A stretch of DNA of 64,000 bases from Amborella trichopoda. Taxonomy: Eukaryota; Streptophyta; Magnoliopsida; Amborellales; Amborellaceae. The stretch is taken from positions 485,822 through 549,821 of the forward strand of contig NW_006500327.1 of NCBI RefSeq assembly GCF_000471905.2, in the 5' to 3' direction. A program made the position numbers and the translations under genes. Positions 33,812 through 46,291 of the stretch are shown piece by piece; position 1 is the stretch's first letter, and each line of letters opens with the position of its first letter. The notes under the pieces were generated by a model. That model was not told the origin of the DNA and made no database searches. It saw only the letters and a program-made list of their open reading frames with translations.

Positions 33812-35873
33812 TCATCCTTCCAAAACCAATACTAAGTTTGTCAGCAAGTTTTTTTTAAGAGCGACTGGGTCCTGGTCGTCTCAGGTCGGGCCCACCCTCC
33901 CTTGAAATAACGAACACTTGTTACTCCCCGATATTTTACCGGCTATATTTCCGACTACCGGTAAAGTAGGCTAACGCGATCCACAAGTTTCCCGGCAGTT
34001 TTCCCGGCCAAAACGAGAAAAACAAGGGTACCTTCACCATTTGCGTGCGGACGAAAATGGGGTTCCGACCTTTTGTGTTCTGACTGTCTCTCTCATCGCG
34101 TTGTTGCTCGCACGTCTGACAACCTTCGTGCTGTAGTGGGCCGTAATCGTGCCTCTCTGTCTTTTTGGCGGCTTGAAAGCAACTTTTAGAGAGAGAGAAC
34201 GAGTTTTAGAAAGGGAATCGTTAAAAACTTAAAATAATGGCAATGTTTAGAGAGAGAATGAGGGTTGTAGAGAGAGAATGGTGGTTAGAGCTGGATTAGA
34301 GATCGATCGGCGAATCGTTTGTAAGAGATGATTCGTTTCGGATATTCCCTGTGAGAATCCGAGCTTTTTCTCCATTGAGGTTTACAGCTTGCGCTTTCAC
34401 TGTTGTGAGAAGTTTCGACGGTGAATCCCTTTGATCTTGAACTATCACCTCAGCATTTTCAACGCAGTAAAAAAAAAAAAAATGATCTAATCGCGTTTTT
34501 TGCAGTTGATTTCTTAAAAAATACGCTATTATCGATTTATTTTACATGAAATTCTTAAAAATAATGGTTTCTACTGCTTGATCACTGTGCTTTTGAGATT
34601 TGGCCTCAAATTCACTGAAACCTCTGGCTTTTACGCCTGCATTTATGCTTTGGGATTTCACTAGAAAATAGAAAATGGCTTCGATTTGTTCAGATTCATA
34701 AAAAGCATTGTATAGTCATTGCGTTTATGTCTTGTAATGAGTGAATTCCTCTGAAACTAAAGCTCTGAACCTCTTCATTGTGCCTTTTTATTGGTTATTT
34801 TACGCATTAGGTGTATTATTAGTTTATTATTCATTTATTTATTCTGCAAACCTCTCAATTTTAAACTGTAGGCCCATTCTAGAGCCGCTTCCTCACTTTA
34901 TCTAACGTTTTCTTCTGTACCTTTCTATTTCTCCTCCATTAAAGGATCGGGTCAATCCTCCACATTTTACAGTGAAGAAACGGTGGCATCGATAGCGTTC
35001 GGTAAATCCTCGAATCGTCACCGTTGAATCACTCGGAAGCTGGGTTAAAAGAAGGCCGCTCCTTAAATCCAGACCGTTGAACCCTGCTTCGCCTTTCCAC
35101 CATTGGGAAATACACCTCCGATCCTCTCTCCTTTTGAGCTTTAAACCAGATTTGCTTAGTTGTTTAATCCAAACTTTTTAATCTTTTATCATTTCAGTTT
35201 CTCTTTCCGGTGGATTTTACAGTTCAAAAACGTGTATTTTGACGTCAAAATTTCCACATAGACGCGTCTCAGAGCCCCATTTATTGACAGTTTCACACAC
35301 ACACACTCTCTACTTTCTGTTTTCACTCTCTCTCTAGTTTCTCTCTCTATAGTAATGGGAGGGCCCCGCCCTTGTATTTCAACCGTGCAAAGCTGGCCTT
35401 TACAAGCGGCTTTGGACGTATGTTAGGGCTTTGAGGGTCTTAAAGGCAGGGCTCTTATTCCTGTTGTTTCCATGAATTAGACGTCTTGCCTTTGTTTCCA
35501 AACCCTTTTATCCACACGTCTTTAAAGGGCTGATTTGTGTCATTGGATCCCAAAAACCTCACTTCTTTCTTAAATGTTCCATCTTCTTCCCCCATTATTC
35601 TTCCCCTTCTGGATGGCCTGGATAATGGCGATGCACTGATAAAAAGGAGAGGAAAGAAGAACGGAAAAATACAGGGTTTTAGAAAGAGAAAGTTAGAGAG
35701 GGCAATTTTCACATATCGGCCATTCAGGGTGGAAGAGAGATCACCGCAAAGAAAGGCGGGGGATAGAGGGAAATTTCTCACATTGGTCATTCTCTGTGGA
35801 AGAAAGATCACCCCATAAATAGAGAGAGGTTAAATCTCTGTGATTGAACCCACTTGCTACATTGCTGGAGTCC
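33812..35873 (+). promoter_or_regulatory. Upstream region of the CSLC gene
   Basis: No coding exon is visible. Between 34180 and 34290 there are several GAGAGAGA tracts; CA and CT repeats lie at 35295-35355. Just before the ATG there are two imperfect tandem copies of a block of about 60 bp, starting near 35699 and 35770 (CATTCAGGGTGGAAGAGAGATCACC / CATTCTCTGTGGAAGAAAGATCACC, each 25 bases within the unit). A TATA-like CATAAATAGAG lies at 35814-35824, which would imply a very short leader if used. CT- and GA-rich leaders are common in plants. The transcription start is not determined. Confidence 0.4.
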
Positions 35874-38800
35874 ATGGCACCAGCATTTGACATGGGAGAT
35901 TGGTGGACAAAGGAGAGCCATAGGGGAACCCCTGTGGTAGTGAAGATGCAGAATCCAAACTGGTCTATGCTCGAGCTCGAGAGCCCTGAAGACCATTTTC
36001 ATGGAGGTGACAAAGGAAGAGGCAAAAATGCGAAGCAACTCACTTGGGTTCTTCTCCTCAAAGCCCACAAAGCAGCAGGTTGCTTAACCTCCATAGCCAG
36101 TGGAACCTGCAACCTCCTAGCCGCCATTAAAAGGCGCTTGGCCTCTGGCCGAACTGATTCAGAGCCCATTAGGAATGAGTTAGAGAGGGAAACCCAAAAC
36201 CCGGATGAGAACAAAGGTGGCAGAAGCCGGTTCTATTCTTGCATCAAATTTTTCCTTTTCACAGCCATTCTGATGCTGGGTTTTGAGCTTGTGGCCTATG
36301 CAAAGGGATGGCATTTCAATCCATCAAGTCTTCATCTCCCTCAATCTCTTGATGTTCAGAGCCTCCTCCATTCTGTTTATTCTTCTTGGGTTTTCTTTAG
36401 AGTGGAATATATAGCTCCACCACTTCAGCTCCTCGCTGATATATGTATCGTGCTGTTCTTGATCCAATCAGTTGATAGGCTGATTTTATGCTTAGGTTGT
36501 TTCTGGATCAGGTTTAAGAAGATCAAACCCATTCCTTTGCAAGAGCTTGGGCCTGAATCAATTGATCTGGAAGGGGGGGACTCTGCAAATTTCCCCATGG
36601 TTCTTGTCCAGATCCCAATGTGCAACGAAAAAGAGGTAACAACCAAGAACCCCTGTTTATTTTTCTCTGTTTTCTTTTCTGTAATTGAATTGCGTATTGT
36701 ATCATACATCTCTCTGATAAAACTAGTTCCTTTAATGGGTGTTCCTCTCTGTAAAATGCTCTGTGTTTTCTATTCTTGCATGTTTGTATGGTATTGATAT
36801 TGTAGTTGATTTTCTTGGTGTTTCTCTTTGTAATTTGCTTATGTTTTCAATCATTACATGTTTCTTACGGTTTACTGTTGTGGGGAGAACAGGTATATCA
36901 ACAATCAATATCAGCTGTTTGTAATATGGATTGGCCTAAAGCTCGAATGCTCGTTCAAGTCCTCGATGATTCAGATGATGTTACAACCCAAGTACTTATT
37001 AAGGAAGAAGTAGAAAAATGGCAGCAAAATGGGGTCCGAATCCTTTACAGACACAGGGTCATAAGAGATGGCTACAAGGCAGGGAACCTCAAGTCAGCTA
37101 TGAATTGTAGTTATGTTAAGGATTACGAATTTGTGGCCATTTTTGATGCTGATTTCCAACCAGCACCTGATTTTTTAAAGAAGACAGTCCCCCATTTTTG
37201 GGTACATTTTCAAATCTTTTCCCTCTGTGTGTGTGTGTGTGTGTGTATAAGTAGGTTACTTTACTGAATCTGTTTATGGGTGTGCTTATTTCTTCTTTTT
37301 TCTGGGTTTCATAGGGTAGGGATGATGTGGGTCTGGTTCAGGCAAGGTGGTCTTTTGTGAACAAAGATGAGAACTTGTTAACAAGGTTACAGAACATAAA
37401 TTTGTCATTTCACTTTGAAGTGGAGCAACAGGTTAATGGGGTTTTCATCAATTTCTTTGGCTTCAATGGGACGTCTGGTGTATGGAGGATTAAGGCACTG
37501 GAGGAATCAGGAGGGTGGCTTGAGAGAACAACCGTTGAGGATATGGATATAGCAGTCAGAGCTCACCTCCATGGCTGGAAATTCATCTTCCTCAATGATG
37601 TAGAGGTAATTAGAAATGTTCTCAAGTCTCTCTCTCTCTCACACACACATACAAAAACATAAACACAATCACGGTTCATGCACATTCAGGCAGACACGTG
37701 AAACTGAGTAAAATCTCATAAAATCCATCTCATTGAATACACACTCAAGTATATGCACACACTCATTACATTGATATTCAATGAAAAGATATTACGAGAA
37801 TTTTGTTTCTGCTAAGCTATGGCAGAGAGAGTATTCCCCCAATTACTATCACAGTTTTGTGCCCTGAAATGGCCATATGGAAACATGGGGTGTTCATTGA
37901 ACACTCCATGAAACTTATTTCATTTTAGTCACTGGCAAAAATGGGGCATTCTCTTCCTTGAGCTGGAGACAGTAATCTTTGAAGGTTATGTCATCTCTAG
38001 AGGGTTGTGGGAGTAATTGGGATGCTGTGCTTTGCTTATTTTTCCTCTCCCCTCTTTGCAAGCACTCTTTCATGGTGGTTGTTGTCATCTGTGTTGTACC
38101 AGTGTCAATGTGAGCTCCCTGAATCATATGAAGCTTATAGAAAGCAGCAGCATCGATGGCATTCAGGCCCCATGCAATTATTTCGGCTATGTCTTCCTGA
38201 TATCATTCGATCGAAGGTACGAATATTGTTAACCGTTAAATCTGCTTCTTGTGAATTTAAAATTGCAAATGCAATTTAATTATGTGTCTAAACTGTAGAA
38301 ATAGCCCAATTCAGAATTTCAAAATTTCAAATTGCCATGGAACTGTAGTTTTAAAATATTTACTTTTATAAGTTCAAAAAAATACTTTTGATCTTTGTGA
38401 CTATTCAAAATTTAAAATTTAGAGTATCATAAATACCCCTGCAAAAAATAAATGGCATTGTAAGATGTTACATTGCCCGAAAAGCAATAGCAAACTTGTA
38501 ATCCCAGTAATTGCAAATCACCATGAAGTGTGAACAGTAAGTTTTGGTGCGCGTGTCAGAGAGAGAGAGAGAGAGAGAGAGAGTTGTCAATGAATTATGA
38601 ACTGTAGCTTTATCATTTATTTTCTTGCACGCATTATATATTTCTTACCCTCAAATTCCCTCTGAAATATGAATATTACCTTTCCAAACAATTCCTTAAG
38701 CACAAGTAAGTTTCAAATTTGCAGAATGACAAAACCTTGAACATTGAATGATAAAATTACCTTAAGAAAAGAGAATGTAAACTTCAGATTGCCATGAGAC

Positions 38801-39650
38801 TGAAAAATAAACTATAGTAATGTGAACTTTCTTAATTGCCGTTTGAGCTAAAACTCAGAAAAACTTCAACACTAAGCTTGAAAAGGGCAATCAACCATCA
38901 ATCTCAGAACTTTGTAGCTATTTAATTATATCTATATCTGAACTCAATATTTTTCACCCTCTAAACTTTGTAAACCCTCTTGTTTTACAGATCTCGGTTT
39001 CAAAGAAGGCAAACTTGATCTTCCTTTTCTTCCTTTTAAGAAAGCTCATCCTCCCCTTCTACTCCTTCACTCTCTTCTGTATCATTCTCCCCATGACCAT
39101 GTTCGTACCTGAAGCTGGGCTCCCGGCTTGGGTCGTTTGCTATATTCCTGCAGCTATGTCCTTCCTCAACATTCTCCCTGCTCCAAAATCCTTCCCCTTT
39201 ATAGTCCCTTATCTTCTTTTTGAAAACACCATGTCAGTTACAAAGTTCAATGCCATGGTCTCTGGTCTCTTTCAACTTGGAAGTGCATATGAATGGGTAG
39301 TTACAAAGAAATCAGGTAGATCCTCAGAGGGTGACCTGCTCTCTCTAATTGATAAGGACCCAGCCCCTGTTTCTGATGCAAAGAAAGAGAAAGAGAGGAC
39401 GGGTCATGCTCGTGGGCTATCAGAGTCCAACCTCGAGGCCATGGGAAAGGCTGATGCAAAGAGAGAGAAAGAGAAGAAGAAGAAACATAATAGGATTTAC
39501 AGGAAGGAGCTGGCACTTGCTTTCTTGCTTTTAACCGCCTCTGCAAGAAGCTTGCTATCAGCACAGGGGATGCATTTCTACTTTTTACTGTTTCAGGGGG
39601 TCTCATTCTTGGTTGTGGGGTTGGATTTGATTGGTGAGCAGGTAGAGTGA
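35874..39650 (+). CDS. CSLC: CSLC-type xyloglucan beta-1,4-glucan synthase (five exons)
   Basis: Exons: 35874-36635, 36893-37201, 37315-37605, 38103-38216 and 38991-39650. All junctions are GT-AG and phase 0, giving 711 residues. Cellulose synthase-like C proteins are Golgi family-2 glycosyltransferases that make the glucan backbone of xyloglucan from UDP-glucose. Seen: N-terminus [11 protein letters not shown] typical of the family; membrane segments at about 125-145 and 185-212; DDSDD at 278-283; the DxD motif FDADFQ (D339, D341); VEDMD (E432, D433), the usual third Asp; QQHRW (Q469, R472, W473); C-terminal membrane segments at about 498-531, 534-570 and 665-710. Length is in the normal CSLC range (about 670-710). 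No stop or frameshift is seen, so the gene looks functional. Intron 2 has a (GT)n tract and intron 4 a (GA)n tract. There are no neighbours in an operon sense; the flanks are transposon-rich. The subfamily member is not resolved. Confidence 0.95.
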
Positions 39651-40147
39651 GATTGGGTTAGAAAGAGAAGGAAGATGAAACATATGGGCCTTTAATGAAG
39701 AAATTATAAGGGCGTGAAGATACAGAGAGAAGACAGACTCATTTCTCATCTCTTCTAGTTCTTTCATTTCCCCATGTCACCTCCCCAAATGAGGTACTTG
39801 TTTACTTGTGTACCTCTCTCTCTCTGAAGCCTGGGGGGAGAAAATGCCATGCAGATTGATATTTGCTGCTCGAGAGGAAGAAGCTTTAGGATCTGTAAGA
39901 TGGTTTTTTAATGATTCTTTTGGGGGTGTTCTATTCTTTTTGTAAGAAAATTTTGTTTCTTTTTTTTTTTCTTCCTCATTCTGGAGAGGAGATTTGTAGA
40001 GCTTCACAGCTTTATTCTGTCATATGTTGGGTGTTATATGTGAAATCAAATCAGAGAAGGTATAATTTGAATTTGATGATATAAAATCATGGGAATTCCC
40101 CACATTTTCTTTTTATTTCCTTGAGATGTCCTCTTTTTTTTTTTTTG
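39651..40147 (+). other. CSLC 3' region
   Basis: Likely 3' UTR and downstream flank. No canonical AATAAA is obvious. Poly-T runs lie at 39958-39972 and 40134-40147, the latter directly before a MITE. Confidence 0.4.
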
Positions 40148-40607
40148 TAGGGTGTGGTTTGTATAGAGCTGAGGCTCTAGACAATCAAAGTAAAGCCCAA
40201 TTTCAAATAGTATCGAGAAATGTGGTTTCAACATTGGAAATCTTTGTGATAGTTTTAAAATATCTTTTCATCTTTAATTATAAAATTTAAAGCTTAAAAA
40301 ATAGTGTAGATCAAACAGACCTATGAAAACTTGAAAATCTTGAAACTTGATGGTCTCAAAATGCATTATTTCTACCACTTAAAATCTATTTTTTTCTCAT
40401 GTTCATGCATCTTGATGTTGAGATAACAATTTGAGAATATTTGGGCATCAAAACAACTTTTAGTGAATTTTTTGATACGGCCTAATTTGATTGTTTAGAG
40501 ATATCAATTTGAGAGTATTTGAGCATCAAAATAATCTCTTTGAGTGAAATTTTTGAGACGGATTCTAATTTGATTGTTTAGAGCTTCGGCCCTATGGAAA
40601 CTTTTTC
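40148..40607 (+). mobile_element. MITE, family 1 copy with internal end duplication
   Basis: It starts GGGTGTGGTTTGTATAGAGC. Near the right end a segment of about 70 bp (ATCAATTTGAGA ... GATTGTTTAGAG) occurs twice in tandem, at about 40425-40500 and 40502-40582. Confidence 0.75.
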
Positions 40608-41367
40608 TTTTTTTAAAATAACTGTTTTTTTGGGATTAAGCCGAAATATTTTTCGGGATGACAAACGCTAAGGTTTTGTTTCAGGAAGTACAAAAGATAT
40701 ATGGGACTTGGGTGGTCACGATCACCGTTCATTTGTACATATTTGGAAATGGGCAATGAGATGGCAGTCTTAAAAGATGGTACATAGTATTAAGTCTTGA
40801 TATTTGGCCGTTTGATATGAAAGTTCAGAATCTAATTTTGGATGATACGGTAAGTAGTGGTTTGAAATTTGGCCGTTTGATATGAAAGTTGAGGAATCTT
40901 ATTTTGGATGATATGGTAAATAGTGGTACGTCCAACTGTGAAGGATCTGGCAATTTGTAATAAGTTGTACGTGGTTGCCGATCCAGATCGGTTGGAATTG
41001 ACGATTCAAAAATATATTAAAAATAAATAAATATAAATAAAATTAAAATAAAGGTTTATGAGAGAATTTAAGTGAACTAAAATAAAACAGTAGATAAGCT
41101 TCAAAAAGGAAAAATAAAATAAAATGAAAGGAGGTTTTAGAGAAGAAATTGGGCTAGTACTGATACCTTCTTGAATTTTGTTCGGTCTAAAACCAGCCTG
41201 AATTGGTGATTCTCCACATAGATTTATGGGTTTTGAAACACTGATATTCAACCGTAGGGGCATTTTTTTATTTGGCTTGGGTCATGAGAGTGGAGTTAAA
41301 TTATCAAAATTTCATTTATTTGTCGCATGTTATTAATCTTGAACTATTAAGGGTATTTTCATAAGAG
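40608..41367. other. Non-coding interval
   Basis: No gene. A short direct repeat with TTTGGCCGTTTGATATGAAAG occurs near 40804 and 40868. Confidence 0.5.
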
Positions 41368-41559
41368 TAATGATCGTATGAAACCTTCCCACGTGCATGT
41401 GTGTAGGAATTCAAAGGATCACCATTAAATATGACACATATCTCTAGGAAAACCAAATCTCATATTCATATGATAACTTTTCTAGATATCTGTGCTATAT
41501 TTAATGGTGATCCTTTGGATCCTACACACATGGTGTGGGAGGGTCTAATAGGATCATTA
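41368..41559. mobile_element. Foldback MITE, about 190 bp, copy 2
   Basis: It has TAATGATC and GGATCATTA ends. The arms include AAAGGATCACCATTAAAT and its inverse ATTTAATGGTGATCCTTT. It is the same family as 17683-17871. Confidence 0.85.
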
Positions 41560-41599
41560 CCCTTTTTATAATTTGACATTTTTATCACTTGAGGAGGGC

Positions 41600-41975
41600 T
41601 ATTTAATGAAGGATGTGGTTTCAATAAGGCCTAGGTTTTATGAAAACTAAATAAAGCCTTACCTCAAATCCTTGTACGGAAAGCACTTTGGGCATTGAAA
41701 ATCTCTATGGCTCTAAAATCAATTTTCAATATGGATTATGAAATTTGAAGCTTAAAAAATAGTCCAGAAGTTGTAGTTTCATAGACACTTACTTTTAGGG
41801 TAAAATAGATGGTCTAGATAGTGTGTTACAATATACATTATTTTTTAAGGCTTGAAATCTTTTTTTGTTTTTACAATCATAATAGTCAGGGTTGAGATAA
41901 TCGATTTGAAAGTTTTTGATCCAAGAACTATAATTTTCGGTGAATTTTGATGTGAGACTTTTACTTAGTTTAATA
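41600..41975 (+). repeat. Diverged relative of the MITE core
   Basis: It has GGTCTAGATAGTGTGTTACA and ATACATTATTTTTTAAGGC in the order of the family-1/2 core, with unrelated ends (GTGGTTTCAATAAGGCCTAGG on the left). Confidence 0.45.
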
Positions 41976-42379
41976 GGACTTCAACCCATTTTTCACTGTA
42001 ATTTTTAAGAGACATGTGAAAACGTAAAAGGACCACTTTTAATATGGTGATTTGATAATTCTAACAAGTTTGTAAATAAATGTCAAAGGCTCTTCCGTGG
42101 CATTCATAAAATCGTTTTTAAACAGGATTATCTGTTGCTCTAAACTCGATATTCTTTTTAAATAGGATTTACCTTTGTGCTAAACTTACCGATCCTCATC
42201 TTTACTTCTATCTTAAGAGAGGGAGAGAGTATTTGAAGTGGTGACGAGACTGAAAAACAAGTGTAGAATTAAGAGCAAAAAAATAAGAGTTAGAACTACT
42301 GAATGATTAACAGTTAAGGAGGAGTGGTGGGGGTGTTTAGGTTGGATTTAATGCATAACCTACATGTTTTATTGGTTTA

Positions 42380-42905
42380 AAGATCAGTAAAAGAGACAAG
42401 GGTGGGATTTCGAAGTTATCAGGAGAAAAATGGATCGAGCTAAATTTTGATAGAAGTTCATTGGGAAATCCAGGTCCAACTGGTATAAGTGGTATAATTT
42501 GGGATTGTTACGAAGGTGTACTGACAAATATTATAGTCCTTTGGGGGTAATAACTGTGAATGAAGCAGAATTAAGATCATTGCTTCAAGGTGTAAAGCGG
42601 GTAAATGATTCAATATGCCGGTGGATTTTCGTTGAATGTAATCAAATGGATTAAGGAGGCTGAGTTTCCATGGTTTCTATATGAGTTGGTAAGGGAGGTG
42701 TCGAATTGCTGTATAGGCATGGAATGAGAGAGAATGTAATATGGAGGCGGATAATTTAGCAAAAACAGGAGTTACTGCTGAGGTTTTAACGATTGTGTAA
42801 ATTTGTGTCTCTGATTCTTTTTGCTTTAGTTGTTGTAATTTGTTTCACTGATGTAATGGCCAATTGCCTGTCATATGATGTAATTTGCAAAGAATGATAT
42901 AATAA
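42380..42905 (+). pseudogene. LINE 3' tail with RNase H, truncated
   Basis: It reads LNFDRSSLGNPGPTGISG (about 42443-42497), then NEAELRSLLQGVKRV (about 42561-42605), an RNase H of plant L1-type ORF2. Stops and frame changes follow. A 3' UTR-like stretch with Y-rich sequence ends in AATAAA near 42900, immediately before a MITE. Confidence 0.7.
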
Positions 42906-43294
42906 AGGGTGCGGTTTGTATAGAGCCTAGGTTCTAAATAATCAAATTAGAGTCTACCTTGAAATAGTATTGAGAAATGTGGTTTCAATATTAGAAATTT
43001 TGTGATATCCTTAAAAACATATTTTCATATTTATTTATAAAGTTTAAAGCTTCAAAAATAGTGTAGATTGATAAATCTATAAAAGCTTGAAAATATTGAA
43101 AATTGACGGTCCAAAAATGTGTTAGTACACTATTTTCAAAACTTAAAATTCATCTTTTTTCTCTTGTCCATGCTTTTTGATGTCTAGATGATCAATTTGA
43201 AGATATTTGAGCATCAAAACAACTTCTTCTGATGAAATTTTCAAGATATGCTCAAATTTGATTGTTTAGAGCCTCGGCTCTATATAAACTTTTC
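42906..43294 (+). mobile_element. MITE, family 1 copy
   Basis: It starts GGGTGCGGTTTGTATAGAGCC and ends GAGCCTCGGCTCTATATAAAC. Both termini are well kept; it is the best reference copy in the window. Confidence 0.85.
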
Positions 43295-43749
43295 CCTATA
43301 ATAAAATTGTTGTAGAAGTAAATTTGTAACTTCGAGTGGAGCACTAGGAGGCGGCAATTACTAAAATTAATTGCAAAGAGGCAAATGGCATACACCTTTT
43401 AAGACCCGTCCATACGGGGCAGGCGCCACCACTTTTATGCACATAAATGATATAAGGAAAGTCGATGAAATGAGATGATTTTATGATCCAGCTGGAGCAA
43501 AATGCACATTTGCTCCCTCATCAAAACCCCAGATAGGAGCATGCATAGCACCCCAAATACGTAACCAAAACGGAAAAGCTAAGTAGGCACTTAGATTTGC
43601 TTTAAGAAAAAGCCTAATTTTGTTTTGAACGCCATAAACATGGTTTCCGAGAGAGAAGGTGTTCTCTTGGGTTTTAGGTTGGTAAAGTTTTCACTCACAA
43701 TGTAATATTCTCTAATTTTTTCTGTCAAAAAAAAAAATATATTACCTAT

Positions 43750-43955
43750 TTTTCATCTCGGCATAGTTATATCAAAATTAAAAAATATTTTTTTTTCTTT
43801 AAAATAATCAATTGATAATCCTCATAGTTATATCAAAATTTAAAAATATTTTCTTTTTCTTTAAAATAATCAATTGCTAATCCTCATACTTATATCAAAA
43901 TTTAAAAAAAATTTCTTTTTCTTTAAAATAATCAATTGATAATGCTCGGTATAGC
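43750..43955 (+). repeat. 61-62 bp tandem repeat, three copies
   Basis: CATAGTTATATCAAAATT-type units start near 43762, 43823 and 43885. Each has TTTCTTTAAAATAATCAATTG. Confidence 0.8.
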
Positions 43956-46192
43956 CTAAAATATCAGACCAAAATAAACTTCTAAATAAGTTTCATGCCT
44001 AGGAAGCAAGCATATATTTCGCCCACACATGAGCAAGGCATACGCGAAGGAGAAATTTATTCCTTCTTTTGCATATACGATTCAAAAACAAGAAAAGCAT
44101 AATTTTTGGATAGAAAATAGAAAGTACATGCAAAAGAAGGGAATGAACTTTTAAAATCAATGGAAGATGCTTTAAATAAAGATAAACTAAATGAGGCATG
44201 GTATGGATATTATGATGGGTCGCTCCATATTATCACTAAGAAACAATGAATTTACATGACACAACAGGTATCACACTTTCAATCAAAGAGAACATGCACT
44301 TTAATGGATGCATGCAATACTAGTGTTGTTATCATTTAAAACGGGTTTATATACTATTAAAGTATTTATTTTCAGTGCAAGAAGGTTACAATCGCTATTA
44401 GCTATTGGATGTGAAATTTAATATGTAGAAGTGAGTTACAACATTTGAGAAATTTTATTTTAGACTTTGTACCTGAACAATGCCATATCTTCCATCACTC
44501 GATTTCAATTCTCATGATCAAGAATGATTGTGACCTCCTTGTATCAAAAGTAAATGGGTTTATTGTATTCCATTTAAAATGGCCTTCAAAAAATGGTCAT
44601 CATAATTAAAATAAAAAATATGCAAAGAGACTATTTACTTTTAGTACAAAGACGTATCAATTACTCTTGCCCATTAGATTTTAAAATGGGTGATCGCAAC
44701 CCTATCATTGACTAAACTCTTAAATTGAAAAATAAATAAATTTTGTAAACTTTGAAAGATACCCCAAACTATGACTTTAACATTTAATGACTAAGAGTAA
44801 TTGTTGTAACAAAGATAAATAATATCATAACATACAATCCCAATCAAAATAAAAAAAACATCACATCTTATGGCCACAGCCAAAATCAGAAACGGCCGGT
44901 TCTGATCCAATCGTACAGCTAAAATTTGAAGCGCTTGATTTTTCCTATACAACTTCCGCCCACGCCACGGACAACTGGCATAATTTTGTCTATAATTTCA
45001 TAAGTCCACGTCCAAGTGTCCGAAATTGATTGGATGATACATTATTTTGTTTTTATTCTTTACTTTATAGATGTACTTATTATAGAGGGGCACGTAATAA
45101 AAGTACAGAAATATTTTTAATTAAAAAAAGTATACAAAGACTCCTTTTACTTTTAATACGTTATGTCCTTCAAATTTTAAATCAGGCATTTGCAAGTGTC
45201 ACCGACTAAACTTTATAATCAAAACAAAAAATTGCTCGAACGTCGTGTCATAATTCAAGCTATCGAATTTGATATCTAAGGATTAAAAATAATTGTGATT
45301 TTTTTATAATAATAATAAATGATCACCTAATAGACAATATTTTTTGATAAAATAAAATAACAAAAATACTCAAAAAATTACAAGGTTATTTTGATGAGAT
45401 TGTATATAATGAGCCCATTTATCTTTGATACAACATCACCATTACTTATAACCATCCGATGTGAAATTTGATAGCTTAAAAATGTCACAAAATTTGAGAT
45501 TTTTTTTTGAACGAGCTTGACTTATGAAATAAATGTAACCACCCATTTCACAACCGATGATCAAAATTAATTGTGACTAGCTTATACCAAAAGCAAATAG
45601 CCTCATTATATATTCTGCTTATTTTGGTTGTTTAATTTTATCATAAATATTTTATTAAATTTTTTTTAGGTGTACGGTTACAAGGATTGGGCATACCCTA
45701 AATTTCATATAAGATGATTTTTTTTTAGGTGTACGGTTGCAAGGATTGGGCATACCCTAAATTTCATATAAGATGATTAACAGAAAAAATTAAAATGAAA
45801 CTAAAGCATGATATAATTAAAGCTATTCCAATTATCCATTCACATCACACAGCTGCCGATAGCAATCACACATATTTCATATGTGGTTGCAAATAACAAG
45901 CAAAGCTTCCCATTACAGCTGCTGTTACAACTTACAACTGATATATTCACGATTTTGCAAACCAGTTTTTCGTCATGTCAAAAGCATGGCGATTAATGCA
46001 CAAGCCAAACTAACAAACTTGGCATTGTAACAAATATACGCTCTAACTGTAAACGTTAACCTGTAGATGCAACAGTTTTTCATTTCATTCCATATTTCAC
46101 TTTCAAAATTATTTTGCATGGACACCAGATACAGAGCTCAAACAAGCTTTGGTCATTTTTTTTTTTCTTCCAGCAACCTCTCTCTCTCTAAC
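43956..46192. other. Non-coding interval
   Basis: No supported gene. AT-rich, with the tandem duplication at 45661-45778. Downstream of the proline iminopeptidase stop (minus strand), the part nearest 46190 is probably its 3' UTR. Confidence 0.5.
45661..45778 (+). repeat. 59-bp tandem duplication
   Basis: 45661-45719 and 45720-45778 differ by about one base (GTACGGTTACAAGG versus GTACGGTTGCAAGG). Confidence 0.9.
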
Positions 46193-46291
46193 TTCATTTC
46201 CCTGTGTATTTGTTTTTGAGTTTCTCATTTGCTGCCACGAGCATTGCGGCTATTCCTGGTTCATTTGCAGAGTGCCCTGCGTCTGGGACTA
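46193..46291 (-). CDS. PIP: Proline iminopeptidase, last exon only
   Basis: Read on the minus strand after an AG acceptor (46292-46293), the exon encodes 32 residues and a stop at 46193-46195. It starts VVPDAGHSANEPGIAAMLVA and ends in a Lys-rich tail. DAGHSANEPG is the C-terminal signature of plant proline iminopeptidase, an alpha/beta-hydrolase that removes N-terminal proline from peptides; the His of GHS is the catalytic His. The exon is phase 0. No penultimate exon (which in the family carries the Asp loop) was found between 46292 and the window end, where LINEs and hAT elements lie. Either the upstream intron exceeds 17 kb or this is an orphaned fragment. The exon itself is undamaged. 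Confidence 0.75.

Noticed and set aside
35537-35818. Frame of 93 codons before CSLC
   Set aside because: It has no ATG start (GTG) and no recognised domain, and it covers the tandem leader repeat.
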